Assembly (NCBI RefSeq): GCF_900625105.1
Contig: NZ_UYYD01000003.1
Location: 1-64,000, forward strand
Reading direction: 5' to 3'
Length of the DNA: 64,000 bases
Origin: Agathobaculum sp. Marseille-P7918
GTDB lineage: Bacteria; Bacillota; Clostridia; Oscillospirales; Butyricicoccaceae
Under the pieces are notes generated by a model. It was not told where the DNA came from and ran no database searches. It saw only the letters and a program-made list of their open reading frames with translations. Of this stretch, positions 16,684 through 25,621 are shown piece by piece. The position numbers were made by a program, and so were the translations under genes. Numbering within the stretch: position 1 is the first letter of the stretch; each line of letters opens with the position of its first letter.

Positions 16684-18483
16684 TTGAGAAGGAAAAATAA
16701 GGGAAAAACCTTCAAACAGCAGCTGTTTTTGTATTTCATCCTCTCGTCCGTGTTCATTTGCCTGGTGATGGGGCTGTTCCTGTATGTATCCGAGCAGGAA
16801 CTGGTCACCGACAACTTACAGCAGGAAACCCAGACCGCCATGGGATATGCCGTGGATCAGGCGGAGCAAACCGCGCTGCGTGTGGAGGAGTTTGCCAATC
16901 AGGTTTGCCGCAGCGACGCGGTGATCGATGTGATGCAGCGCACCTCGCCGCAGGTGGATGCACAGGTGCTTTCCATTGCCGCGGAACTCAATGAGCAGTT
17001 CCAGTTCGTCACGATCACCGAGGAAGTGCTGTCGCTGCTGCTGGTGGGGGAAAACGGGCTGGATCTGCGCTGCGGCAAAGAAGCGTCGCTGGTGGATGAC
17101 GCAGCGATCAGGCAGGCGTTCTGCCGGGCGGACTATTACGGCGACAGCTTGATGCGCTGGGGGGTCTCGCAGAAAAATTTCTGCAAGCTGAGCGATTATC
17201 CCACCGTGGTGCCGTACAGCCGGCGCATCACGGATACTGCCTCCGGACAGACACTGGGCTATCTGGTGCTGCTGCTGCGGGACACCGCGCTCATCGACGC
17301 CTGCAAGCCGTTTCTCGAACAGGGGGATGAAGCGTTCTGCCTGATGGATGAAACCGGCGGGATGATCGTACAAAATGCGCGGTGGCGCGAGCTGACCGAA
17401 CAATATGGCGGCGAAGGCACGATTTTCGACAGCGGAACGCAGGAATTTGCCGAAACTGTGCGGCTGGGCGGCGTGCAGTTCCGCTTTTTCCAGACACCGG
17501 TGCCGTCGTACCCGTGGCAGCTGGTGGAAGCGGTGCCGATGTACCAATATGCGCAGCAGACCCGGATTTTGGGGCGGGCTGCTGTGGTTGCGGCCTGCAT
17601 GGCGCTGGTGCTGTCGCTGATGCTGGCAACCGTGTTTTCCGGGCAGCTGGTGCGGCCGATCGAGCGTATGGTGGAGGCTGTGCAGGATATTGCGCGCGGC
17701 AACTTCTCGCGCCGGCTGGAACGCAGCAACCGCGTGGAGCTGAATACCTTGCAGGACAGCATCGAAAAGATGCAGACCGACCTCAAACAGCTGCTCGACA
17801 GCCGTGTGGCGCAGGAGCAGGAGAAAAAGACCGCGGAGATCCAGATGCTCAAAGCGCAGATCAACCCGCATTTCCTGTATAACACGCTCAATTCGATCAA
17901 GATGATGGCGGTGATGCAGGGTGCGCGCGGCATCCAGAACATGATCGAGGCGCTGGGCAGCATCCTGCGGGCCAGCCTGAGCAATGCGGAGGAGCGCACC
18001 ACGCTGCGGGATGAGCTGGCGCTGCTGGAACAGTACATTTATATTCAGAATATCCGCTATAAGGGCAATATCGAGTACGAAACCGTGGTGCGGGATCAAA
18101 GCCTGCTGGATTTTCCCATGCAGCGCTGCTTGCTGCAGCCGCTGCTGGAAAATGCGATCACGCATGGCATCGAGCAGGACAACCGCGGCGGACATATCAC
18201 GCTGATCGTGTGGCGCAAGTGGGAAAGCCTGTATATTTCGGTGGAGGATGACGGCGTCGGCATCCCGCCCGAGCGTCTTGCACGGCTGCAAAACGGCGAG
18301 CGGCTGACCAGCCGCAGCATCGGCGTGTATAACGTCGATCAGCGTCTGCGCATGACCTATGGCGAAGCATACGGTCTGCGCTTTGAAAGCAAGCCCGGGG
18401 AATTTACCCGGGTCATTGCACGCATGAAAATCACAGAGGGGGATTTTGCCCATGAAGAAAACGCGGATACTGATCGTCGATGA
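16684..18483 (+). CDS. YesM-type sensor histidine kinase
   Basis: A 599-residue membrane kinase. It has a TM helix near 12-35, an extracellular sensing region (about 36-295), a second TM near 297-320, HAMP (about 322-375), a His_kinase domain with phosphorylated H396 in INPHFLYN, and a C-terminal HATPase with N-box LLENAITHG. It starts with TTG at 16684, which has GGGGAG 8 bases upstream and fits the KR-rich N-terminus; no in-frame ATG is nearby. It overlaps the response-regulator gene by 32 bases and shares its operon with a solute-binding lipoprotein. YesM kinases typically control carbohydrate genes. Confidence 0.92.
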   Translation: MRRKNKGKTFKQQLFLYFILSSVFICLVMGLFLYVSEQELVTDNLQQETQTAMGYAVDQAEQTALRVEEFANQVCRSDAVIDVMQRTSPQVDAQVLSIAAELNEQFQFVTITEEVLSLLLVGENGLDLRCGKEASLVDDAAIRQAFCRADYYGDSLMRWGVSQKNFCKLSDYPTVVPYSRRITDTASGQTLGYLVLLLRDTALIDACKPFLEQGDEAFCLMDETGGMIVQNARWRELTEQYGGEGTIFDSGTQEFAETVRLGGVQFRFFQTPVPSYPWQLVEAVPMYQYAQQTRILGRAAVVAACMALVLSLMLATVFSGQLVRPIERMVEAVQDIARGNFSRRLERSNRVELNTLQDSIEKMQTDLKQLLDSRVAQEQEKKTAEIQMLKAQINPHFLYNTLNSIKMMAVMQGARGIQNMIEALGSILRASLSNAEERTTLRDELALLEQYIYIQNIRYKGNIEYETVVRDQSLLDFPMQRCLLQPLLENAITHGIEQDNRGGHITLIVWRKWESLYISVEDDGVGIPPERLARLQNGERLTSRSIGVYNVDQRLRMTYGEAYGLRFESKPGEFTRVIARMKITEGDFAHEENADTDRR

Positions 18484-20056
18484 CGATACCATGGTGCGGA
18501 TCGGCCTGAAAACCGTCATCAACTGGGAGGAAAACGGGTTTCTGCTGGTGGGCGAGGCGCAGGACGGACAGCAGGCGCTGGAGCTGGCGGAACGTTACCA
18601 GCCGGATATCATCATCACGGACATCAAAATGCCGCGCATGGACGGCCTTGCGCTGATCGAACGGCTGCGGGAGCAGAAAAATCCGGCGGATATTCTGGTG
18701 CTGAGCAGTTATGATGAGTTTGAACTGGTCAAAAAAGCGCTCAAACTGGGCGCAAAGGACTATATCCTCAAGCTCAATCTGGAACCGGAGGAGCTGCTGC
18801 ACTGCCTGCGCACGATGGTCGCCGCGCAGACCGACCGGCCGGCCGCTGCCGACGTCGCGCCGGAAAGCGAGAAAAGCCGCGCGCTGCTGCGGCAGAATTT
18901 CCTGTGGGATGTGGTTTCCGGGTTTTATCTGAGCGAGGAAAAGTTGGAACAGACCATGCGGCATCTGGAGATCCATCTGGATACCCGGCCGATCTACTGC
19001 ATGATCCTGAAAGCGGGGGAGACCTACCGCTTTGAGGACGCGCCGCCCGAGCAGCTGCAAACGCTGCGCTTTTCCGTCATCAATATCACGGACGAGATTG
19101 TCAACGACGTGGCAAACGGGTATTGCTTTTCCGGCCGCACCGGGGAATTTGACGTGCTGCTGGCCGGGGTGGAAGATCATGCTGCGCTCACCAAGCTGGC
19201 GCAGCGGCTGCGGCGCATGCTGATGGATTATCTCAATCTGTCCTGCACGGTTTTGATCGGCAGCAGCCGGCAGCCCGGCAGCGCGGGTATTCAGGAAGCC
19301 TTCCGGCAGGCCAACGCGCTGGTTTCGCGGCGGTTCTTTCTGGACCATGACGGCGTGCTGTTCTGGGATGGCGCCATGGAGGAGCACAGCGAGGACTCTT
19401 ACAGCCTGTCCGGGGTGCGCGCGGAATTGTCCGACATTCTGGTGTCCGGCAGTACGCAGTCGCTGGCGCGCGTGCTGGATCGGATCGCGGAGGACATGCG
19501 GCGCCTTTCGCTGAGTCGTTCGACGATCTGCGGCATTGCGCTGGAGCTTTTCTATGTCGTGCAGGAGTATTTTGAGAAAAACGCGCTGCCGACCAGACGG
19601 CTGCTGCCGCAGAGTTACCGGACCTATGAACAGTTTGTGCATATGGAAAGCCTGCGCGACGTGATCGACTGGATCGAGCTGCTGCGGCAGGATCTGACCG
19701 CGTTTTTTGAGCGGGAGAGCGAAAAAGGCTATCCCAAGGTGATCCGGGCGGTGCAGGATTGGATCGCGGCGCACTATCGTGAAAACGCGTCCCTGCAGGA
19801 GGCGGCGGCCGCGGTCGGCTTTAACCCGTCGTATCTGAGTACGCTGCTGAAAAAGTATACGGGAAAAAGCTATACCGAATCGCTCGCGGAATACCGGATC
19901 GAACAGGCCAAACAGCTGCTGCTGCTGACCAATGAAAAGGTATATGCCGTTGGGCAAATGGTGGGATACGAGGATAAGTATTATTTCAACCGCATTTTCA
20001 AGCGGGTGACCGGCATGAGCCCGGGGGAGTTCAAAAACCAGAACCGGAAGGAGTGA
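18452..20056 (+). CDS. YesN-type response regulator, receiver plus AraC HTH
   Basis: A 534-residue response regulator. The receiver domain (about 1-125) has DDD near the N-terminus, phospho-acceptor D57 in TDIKMPRMDG and K at KDYILK. A long middle region (about 130-420) of the type found in YesN proteins follows, then a C-terminal AraC HTH (about 435-534) with the signature around GYEDKYYFNRIFKRVTG. I chose the ATG at 18452 with AGAGGGGG upstream; a TTG two codons earlier is also open. It is translationally coupled to the kinase and 6 bases from the SBP gene. Confidence 0.92.
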   Translation: MKKTRILIVDDDTMVRIGLKTVINWEENGFLLVGEAQDGQQALELAERYQPDIIITDIKMPRMDGLALIERLREQKNPADILVLSSYDEFELVKKALKLGAKDYILKLNLEPEELLHCLRTMVAAQTDRPAAADVAPESEKSRALLRQNFLWDVVSGFYLSEEKLEQTMRHLEIHLDTRPIYCMILKAGETYRFEDAPPEQLQTLRFSVINITDEIVNDVANGYCFSGRTGEFDVLLAGVEDHAALTKLAQRLRRMLMDYLNLSCTVLIGSSRQPGSAGIQEAFRQANALVSRRFFLDHDGVLFWDGAMEEHSEDSYSLSGVRAELSDILVSGSTQSLARVLDRIAEDMRRLSLSRSTICGIALELFYVVQEYFEKNALPTRRLLPQSYRTYEQFVHMESLRDVIDWIELLRQDLTAFFERESEKGYPKVIRAVQDWIAAHYRENASLQEAAAAVGFNPSYLSTLLKKYTGKSYTESLAEYRIEQAKQLLLLTNEKVYAVGQMVGYEDKYYFNRIFKRVTGMSPGEFKNQNRKE

Positions 20057-20062
20057 GCGCGG

Positions 20063-21322
20063 ATGGGAACGCGGCGTGTGACGGCGCTGTGTATGGCGGT
20101 GGTCTGCATGCTGCTGACCGCCTGTACCGCGGGCGCGCCGGCACAGGGAGAGCAGACCAAGCAGACGCTGACTCTGGTGCTGTGGGATTATGATAAGACC
20201 AGCTACGATCGCCGGCTGGTGGAGGCGTTTGAACAGACGCATCCGGATGTGGAGATCCAGGTGGTCAGCTATCCGGATACCTATTACGATCAGAAAATGG
20301 AGGCTTTTCTGCTGGGAGACAAAAGCGTGGATGTCTTTTTGTCGCGCACCACGGCGTCGCTCAAGCGCATGTGCGAGCATGGCGTGGTGCAGGAACTGGA
20401 CGAAATGGTTGAGCAATACGGTTTAGATCTGGCGGATTCTCCGCAGCTGACGGGAATGCGGTATGATGGGAAGCTGTACGGCGTGCCCTATCGGAAGGAC
20501 CGGTATGTGCTGTTTTACAACTGCGATTTGTTTGATGCCGCCGGCGTGCCATACCCGCAGGAGCGTCTGACCTGGCCGCAGCTGTATGAATTGGCGAAAA
20601 AGCTGCAAAGCGGGCTGCGGCAGAATGGGCAGTATGCGCTGATGGTGCTGCCGATGGATATCCAGTGGATCGCTTCGGGCGGGGTATGGCCGATGCGGTA
20701 CGACGCAGATGAGGCTGCTGGTCGGATCGTACCGATCATGCAGCTGCTGCTGCAAATGCAGCAGGATGGCGCAGCGCCCCGGTATGCGGACTGTATTGCA
20801 AAGGATGTGGCACAGCAGAGCTTTGAGCTGGGCGAGTATGCGATGTATGTTGGCGGAAGCTGGTATGTCAATTACCTGACGACCGATCAGAAAAACGACA
20901 AATTTGATTTCCGGTGGGGCGTGATGGAATGTCCCTATTGGCCGCAGAGCGAGCTGGACGAGGAACCGAGCATCCCGACCGGGATGAGCATTTGCCGGAA
21001 CAGCGAGAACAAGACGCTGGCGTGGGAGTTCATTCAGTTTGCGTCGGGAAAAGAAGGGGCGTCGATCATGGCGGAGGAACAGATGCAGCCGGCGTATCAG
21101 GATGACGCGGTCAAGCAATGCTATTTGGACCATTTCGCAGGCGTTTTTCTGGATGAAGCGATTTTGCAGGCGACGGAAAAGCCAAAGCAGGATTTGACCA
21201 ATGATGTGCAGGAGCAGCAGGGAATCCTTTGCGACGCGTTCCGCAAGTGCATGACGGGCCAGATGACGGTTGAGCAAGCTGAGCAATATGCATCGGCGGC
21301 GCTTCGGTCGGTTTCAGCGTAA
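20063..21322 (+). CDS. Extracellular solute-binding lipoprotein, sugar type
   Basis: A 419-residue SBP_bac_1-family protein with a lipoprotein signal peptide: lipobox LLTAC with the acylated Cys at 21. The mature part begins LTLVLWDYDKTSYDRRLVEAFEQ, as in ABC sugar-binding proteins, and ends with the usual WEFIQF region. No permease or ATPase genes accompany it. It is the third gene of a kinase/regulator/SBP operon closed by a terminator, so I infer that it presents ligand to the YesM kinase, or that it serves a transporter encoded elsewhere. Confidence 0.88.
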   Translation: MGTRRVTALCMAVVCMLLTACTAGAPAQGEQTKQTLTLVLWDYDKTSYDRRLVEAFEQTHPDVEIQVVSYPDTYYDQKMEAFLLGDKSVDVFLSRTTASLKRMCEHGVVQELDEMVEQYGLDLADSPQLTGMRYDGKLYGVPYRKDRYVLFYNCDLFDAAGVPYPQERLTWPQLYELAKKLQSGLRQNGQYALMVLPMDIQWIASGGVWPMRYDADEAAGRIVPIMQLLLQMQQDGAAPRYADCIAKDVAQQSFELGEYAMYVGGSWYVNYLTTDQKNDKFDFRWGVMECPYWPQSELDEEPSIPTGMSICRNSENKTLAWEFIQFASGKEGASIMAEEQMQPAYQDDAVKQCYLDHFAGVFLDEAILQATEKPKQDLTNDVQEQQGILCDAFRKCMTGQMTVEQAEQYASAALRSVSA

Positions 21323-21390
21323 GGCGCCGTCCGGCGGCAAAGCGGGAAACGGATGGGAAAAGCGGATCTGTCAATGCTATACATAAGAGA

Positions 21391-21419
21391 AGCCCTCTGG
21401 AAGCAGAGGGCTCTTTTTG
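21391..21419 (+). terminator. Terminator of the two-component/SBP operon
   Basis: The stem AGCCCTCTG (21391-21399) / CAGAGGGCT (21404-21412) has a GAAG loop and the tail CTTTTTG. Confidence 0.92.
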
Positions 21420-21463
21420 CGCCAGACGGCGCGCTGTGAAGAGGCAACCTCTACTATTTTGGA

Positions 21464-21492
21464 TTGCTGCGGGCAAAAATGTCTGTTATGAT
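21464..21492 (+). promoter_or_regulatory. Promoter of the AraC-GH39 gene
   Basis: An extended -10 box, TGTTATGAT (TATGAT at 21487-21492), with TTGCTG (21464-21469) 17 bases upstream, 32 bases ahead of the start codon. Confidence 0.6.
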
Positions 21493-21524
21493 AAAACAAA
21501 CTGCTGAAAAAAGAGGGATCAGGC

Positions 21525-23975
21525 ATGGACCGCGAAGCCGTTGTCACATTTCGGGTATATCATAACGAGGAAACGCCGATCAGCATGTCGCCCGGCCTGC
21601 TGTTGTTTTTCGGCCTGCACGGGAGCAGCACGCTGCATACCGTGCAAGGCCGCTTTGCGCTGCCCGAAAACGCGGTATATATTGCGTCCCCGCTGACGCT
21701 GTTCCGCGTCTGCTGCCGGGACGGCGCGGCGCTGCTGTCGATGATGATCGCGCCGGAGATCCTGCGCCGGGCGGGCTGGGAAGAAACCACGGCGGCGGAT
21801 TGCTTTCTGCCGGCGGAAAAGGCGAGCGACGCCTCGCACAATGCCATCCGGCAGGGCATGGCGGCGCTGTTCCGCAGCCTGTTCCGCGAGGAAAACCGCT
21901 TATCGGAAACCGCTGCGCGGGCGGAAACACTGGTTTCCAACATCTGCCGGGACTTTGCCGCCGCCGATGTGCAGCATGCCTCGGCCAGCGCGGAACCCAT
22001 GGCGCGGATCGAGCAGATCCTGCGCTTTGTGCAGACCCACTGGGCGGAGCCGATCACGCTGGCGCAGCTGGCGGCCGAGCAGTTTTTGTCCGAAAGCTAT
22101 CTGTCCCGCCTGTTTCACAAGTGCCTGGATATGACGTTCACGGACTATCTCGTGTCCGTGCGGCTCGAGCATGCGGAGGCGGATCTGCGCAAATCCGGCC
22201 GTTCCATCACGCAGATCGCGTATCAGAACGGTTTCAAGAGCACGAATGCGTTTATCGAGTATTTTAAACGTCGGTACGGGGTCACACCGGGCAAATACCG
22301 TAAAACCGTGCAGGAAAAACAGCAGGCGGCTGGGCAGACGTCGCCGGGCGACCTGTCCGACTGGATGCAGGTGCTGCTGCAATACGATGAGGACGCCGCG
22401 GCGGGGGAACGGACCGAGCGGATCGCCAAAACGGTTTCGGTTTCGGCGGATGTCTCCGGCGAGGGACGGCCGATGCGGCATCCGTGGCGCCGCCTGATGA
22501 ATATCGGCTATGCGCGCGACGGCTTGATCGGCACGGTGCAGGAGCAGATCAAGCGCGCCAAGCGCGAGATCGGGTTTACCGATCTGCGGTTCCACGGCAT
22601 TTTTGATGATGACATGCATATCTATCAGCAGAACGAGGACGGTTCCCCTTGGTATAACTTCACCTATGCCGACCTGCTGTTTGATTTTATCCTCTCGGTC
22701 GGCCTGCATCCGTATGTGGAACTGGGGTTTGTGCCCTCCAAGATGGCGAAGGTACAGTACCGCCTGTTCGAGCGCTGCTCAATGGCCGGCACCTATGCGA
22801 GCCGGGAAAAATGGGAGGCGCTGGTGCAGGCGGCGGTTGCGCACTGGATCGAACGCTACGGGTTGGAGGAAGTGCTTCAGTGGCGGTTCACCATTCTGTC
22901 GTTCAATTACTCGCAGCTGCCCGAGATCCCGATGGACTACGCGGACTATGTGGAGATGTACTGCACGACCTGGCACATCCTCAAGGAGCTGGACCCGGGG
23001 CTGCGTTTGGGCGGTCCGGGCAGCTTCCCGAGCATTTCGCTGGCACAGGACGGCGGAGAGCGGCTGCTGCGGGATCTGACCGCCTGCGGCTGTCCGCCGG
23101 ATTTCCTGTCCGTGCAGATGTATCCGCATGAGAACATTGAGCAGGACGCAGAATTCCTGCGTTTTACCGCCAATCAGCAGTCCGCACCCTCGGTTTTGAG
23201 CAAGGATGAGGACTTCGCCCGGCACTTTTTGCAGTCCTTCCGGCGCTTGGCGGCTGCATGCGGCTTGCAGGATCGGGAGATTGTGGTCGAGGAATGGAGC
23301 TCGACACTGTGGCAGCGCGATCTGTCGAGCGATACCTGCTACAAAGCGGCGTGGCTGACCAAGAACGCGCTGGAAAACAGCGACGGCGCGGATATGCTGG
23401 GCTATTGGCTGCTGACCGATTTTATCGACGAATGGCTGGTGCCGGGCGGTGTGTTCCACGGCGGCTACGGCCTGTTCACGGCAAACGGCATCCCCAAGGC
23501 GGGTTATCAGGCGCTGCGGCTGCTGACCCGCGTCGGCGAGCGGGAGATTGCCCGCGGAAAGGGTTGGCTCATCTCCAAAAGCCGCAACGAGATCCGGATT
23601 TTCCTGTATCATTACTGCCATTATGACGCGCTGTACCGCTACCGCTACCAAAAGCTGATCGACCCGAACGACGCCTACAAGGTGTTCCGGCAGGAGGGGG
23701 ATCTGCATCTTTCGCTGACCTTAACCGGGCTGCACCCGGGCGGCTACCGGCAGGAGCGGCGGCGCATCAGCCGGAAGGCGGGCTCGGCCTACGACAAATG
23801 GCTGGAGATCGGCGCGCCCGCCAAGATCGGGCCGGACGACCTGCGCTATCTGAGCGAAACCTCGCAGCCGTCCTTTACGGTCTGTGAAAGCGACACGAAC
23901 GGGCATTTGGTTCTGGAAGCGGAACTCGGCCCGCATGAGGTGGAGATGATCGTGCTGCAAAGACGGGATTGCTGA
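21525..23975 (+). CDS. AraC-family regulator fused to a GH39-like domain
   Basis: An 816-residue protein. An N-terminal cupin-like effector region (about 1-150) is followed by an AraC HTH (about 160-265: LAQLAAEQFLSESYLSRLFHK, then ITQIAYQNGFKSTNAFIEYFKRRYGVTP). A long GH39-like TIM-barrel and beta-sandwich part runs from about 320 to 816. The nucleophile region resembles GH39 at VVEEWSS (E589/E590). The usual acid/base Asn-Glu-Pro motif after the WRF strand is absent: W453 is followed by RFTILSFNYSQ. The domain may therefore bind an oligosaccharide as a sensor rather than cleave it. There is no signal peptide, so it is cytoplasmic. It precedes the GPH symporter and hydrolase genes, its likely targets. 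Confidence 0.85.
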   Translation: MDREAVVTFRVYHNEETPISMSPGLLLFFGLHGSSTLHTVQGRFALPENAVYIASPLTLFRVCCRDGAALLSMMIAPEILRRAGWEETTAADCFLPAEKASDASHNAIRQGMAALFRSLFREENRLSETAARAETLVSNICRDFAAADVQHASASAEPMARIEQILRFVQTHWAEPITLAQLAAEQFLSESYLSRLFHKCLDMTFTDYLVSVRLEHAEADLRKSGRSITQIAYQNGFKSTNAFIEYFKRRYGVTPGKYRKTVQEKQQAAGQTSPGDLSDWMQVLLQYDEDAAAGERTERIAKTVSVSADVSGEGRPMRHPWRRLMNIGYARDGLIGTVQEQIKRAKREIGFTDLRFHGIFDDDMHIYQQNEDGSPWYNFTYADLLFDFILSVGLHPYVELGFVPSKMAKVQYRLFERCSMAGTYASREKWEALVQAAVAHWIERYGLEEVLQWRFTILSFNYSQLPEIPMDYADYVEMYCTTWHILKELDPGLRLGGPGSFPSISLAQDGGERLLRDLTACGCPPDFLSVQMYPHENIEQDAEFLRFTANQQSAPSVLSKDEDFARHFLQSFRRLAAACGLQDREIVVEEWSSTLWQRDLSSDTCYKAAWLTKNALENSDGADMLGYWLLTDFIDEWLVPGGVFHGGYGLFTANGIPKAGYQALRLLTRVGEREIARGKGWLISKSRNEIRIFLYHYCHYDALYRYRYQKLIDPNDAYKVFRQEGDLHLSLTLTGLHPGGYRQERRRISRKAGSAYDKWLEIGAPAKIGPDDLRYLSETSQPSFTVCESDTNGHLVLEAELGPHEVEMIVLQRRDC

Positions 23976-24082
23976 AATGCCGGATACAGAAAATATATAA
24001 ATTTTGACCTTGCTTTCCCGGTTTGTTGCCATATGTGGACCGGCAAAAATTAGAAATTTGAAAAAATGCGCAAAATGCAGAA

Positions 24083-24114
24083 ATGCGAAATACGGTATTT
24101 CTGTATTTTCGCAT
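24083..24114 (+). promoter_or_regulatory. Inverted repeat upstream of the symporter gene
   Basis: The 231-base gap before the GPH transporter gene holds ATGCGAAATAC (24083-24093) facing GTATTTTCGCAT (24103-24114), an imperfect 11-12-bp inverted repeat. A TACACT -10-like box lies at 24127-24132. It could be an operator or the target of the AraC-GH39 protein. The rest of the gap is AT-rich with nothing recognisable. Confidence 0.4.
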
Positions 24115-24206
24115 GCGAAAAACCGGTACACTAAAAGCAGAAAGAGGGAACCCATTCCTGCGCAGGTCCGTGGCCCCCAACAAAAAACGGAAAAGGGGAG
24201 AAACAT

Positions 24207-25604
24207 ATGGCAACAGCAAAGCAAGGCGTACACAATCCCGTGGACGAAGCCAATGTAAGAACCAGTATTTTCGAGAAAATCTCCTACGGCATGGGCGATG
24301 TGGCCTGTAACGTGGTATTTGCACTGACCAGCGGTCTGGTTACCTATTTTTACACCAATGTCATGAGCGTTTCGGCGGCTATGGTCGGTATGATCATGCT
24401 GTTTTCCCGCATTTTTGACGGCCTGTCCGATGTCATGATCGGTTTGATTATGGACAAGGTGCATTCCAAGCACGGCCGCGGCCGCGCGTGGGTGCTTTGG
24501 ATGGCGATTCCGTACGGTGCGACGGCGGTGGCGCTGTTCTGCCTGCCGGCCAACGCGACAACGGCGGTGCAGGCGATCTACATCTTCATCACCTATAACC
24601 TGTGTACCACCGTGGTTTATACGGCACTCAACCTGCCGTACGGCGCGATGGCGCCGCTGATGACGCGAAACGAGCAGGATCTTGCCAAGATCAACCTGTT
24701 CCGCATGGCGATGAGCCCGATCGGCAACATGATCGTTTCGGCGGCAACCCTGCCGATCATCAACCGTATGGGCGGCGATCAGGCGGCGTGGATCAAGGTC
24801 ACGCTCATCTATTCCGTGGTGGCCATTTTGCTGCTGCTCTGGTGCTTCTTCGGCACCAAGGAGCGCGTGCGCACGCAGGCCGCGCAGGAAGCGGAAAAAC
24901 TGCCGGTCGGTGTTCGCTTCGGTGCGCTCATCCACAATAAGTATTTCCTCCTGATTCTGATTTCGGCGCTGTTCCTTGCGGTATACCAGACGGTCAACGG
25001 CACTTGCGCCACCTATTATGCACAGTATATTCTGGGCAACAACGAGTATTACAGCGTGCTTAACCTGGCGGAAAACATCCCGCAGGTCATTGTCATCATG
25101 TTCCTTGCGCCGTTCATCAAAAAGTTCGGCAAGCGCAATCTGGTGCTCTGGGGCGCGGTGCTCACGGCGGTGGCGCAGCTCCTGCTGCTGCTGGTTCCGG
25201 CCAACCCGACGTTCGCGGCCGTGATCGCGGCCATCCGCGGCATCGGCAAGGCGCCGCTGTTCGGCTGCATCTTCACGATGATGGCGGACGTGGTTAACTA
25301 CGGCCACTGGAAAACCGGCGTGCGTGTGCAGGCGCTCATCTTCAGCGCGGCAACGGTCGGTCAGAAGTTCGGCGGCGGCATTGCCGGCGCGGTGATCGGC
25401 TGGTTGATGGACGCTTCGGGCTTCACCGGCCTGGAGCAGGAGATCCCGTCTGCGGTCGCGATGGTCGAAAACCTGTATATCTGGGGCACCGTGATCGCGT
25501 GGGCCGTGATCATTCTGCTGATGCTGGCATACAAGCTGGATAAGCAGTATGACGGCATGATCGCCGATATGGAGCACAAAGGCATGCTCAAGCAGGCAGA
25601 ATAA
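24207..25604 (+). CDS. GPH-family sugar:cation symporter (MFS)
   Basis: A 465-residue membrane protein with 12 predicted TM segments, related to MelB, XynP and YicJ. It shows the N-terminal YGMGDVACNVVF, DGLSDVMIGLIMDKVHSKHGRGR (the D-x3-G-x3-D loop) and the mid-protein ADVVNYGHWKTG signature. GPH carriers import glycosides, pentosides or hexuronides with Na+ or H+. An AAAGGGG site precedes the ATG. The hydrolase gene begins 17 bases after its stop, so the pair is an operon in which the imported compound is probably the hydrolase substrate. Confidence 0.92.
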   Translation: MATAKQGVHNPVDEANVRTSIFEKISYGMGDVACNVVFALTSGLVTYFYTNVMSVSAAMVGMIMLFSRIFDGLSDVMIGLIMDKVHSKHGRGRAWVLWMAIPYGATAVALFCLPANATTAVQAIYIFITYNLCTTVVYTALNLPYGAMAPLMTRNEQDLAKINLFRMAMSPIGNMIVSAATLPIINRMGGDQAAWIKVTLIYSVVAILLLLWCFFGTKERVRTQAAQEAEKLPVGVRFGALIHNKYFLLILISALFLAVYQTVNGTCATYYAQYILGNNEYYSVLNLAENIPQVIVIMFLAPFIKKFGKRNLVLWGAVLTAVAQLLLLLVPANPTFAAVIAAIRGIGKAPLFGCIFTMMADVVNYGHWKTGVRVQALIFSAATVGQKFGGGIAGAVIGWLMDASGFTGLEQEIPSAVAMVENLYIWGTVIAWAVIILLMLAYKLDKQYDGMIADMEHKGMLKQAE

Positions 25605-25621
25605 AAGGGAAGGAATCGTAC

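Noticed and set aside
18431-20416. A 661-codon minus-strand frame across the response regulator and SBP genes
   Set aside because: It spans two convincing plus-strand genes and a clean gene boundary and has no motif of its own.
20063-21322. Part of a complete ABC sugar uptake operon
   Set aside because: A terminator follows immediately and no permease or ATPase genes are found downstream before the AraC-GH39 gene.
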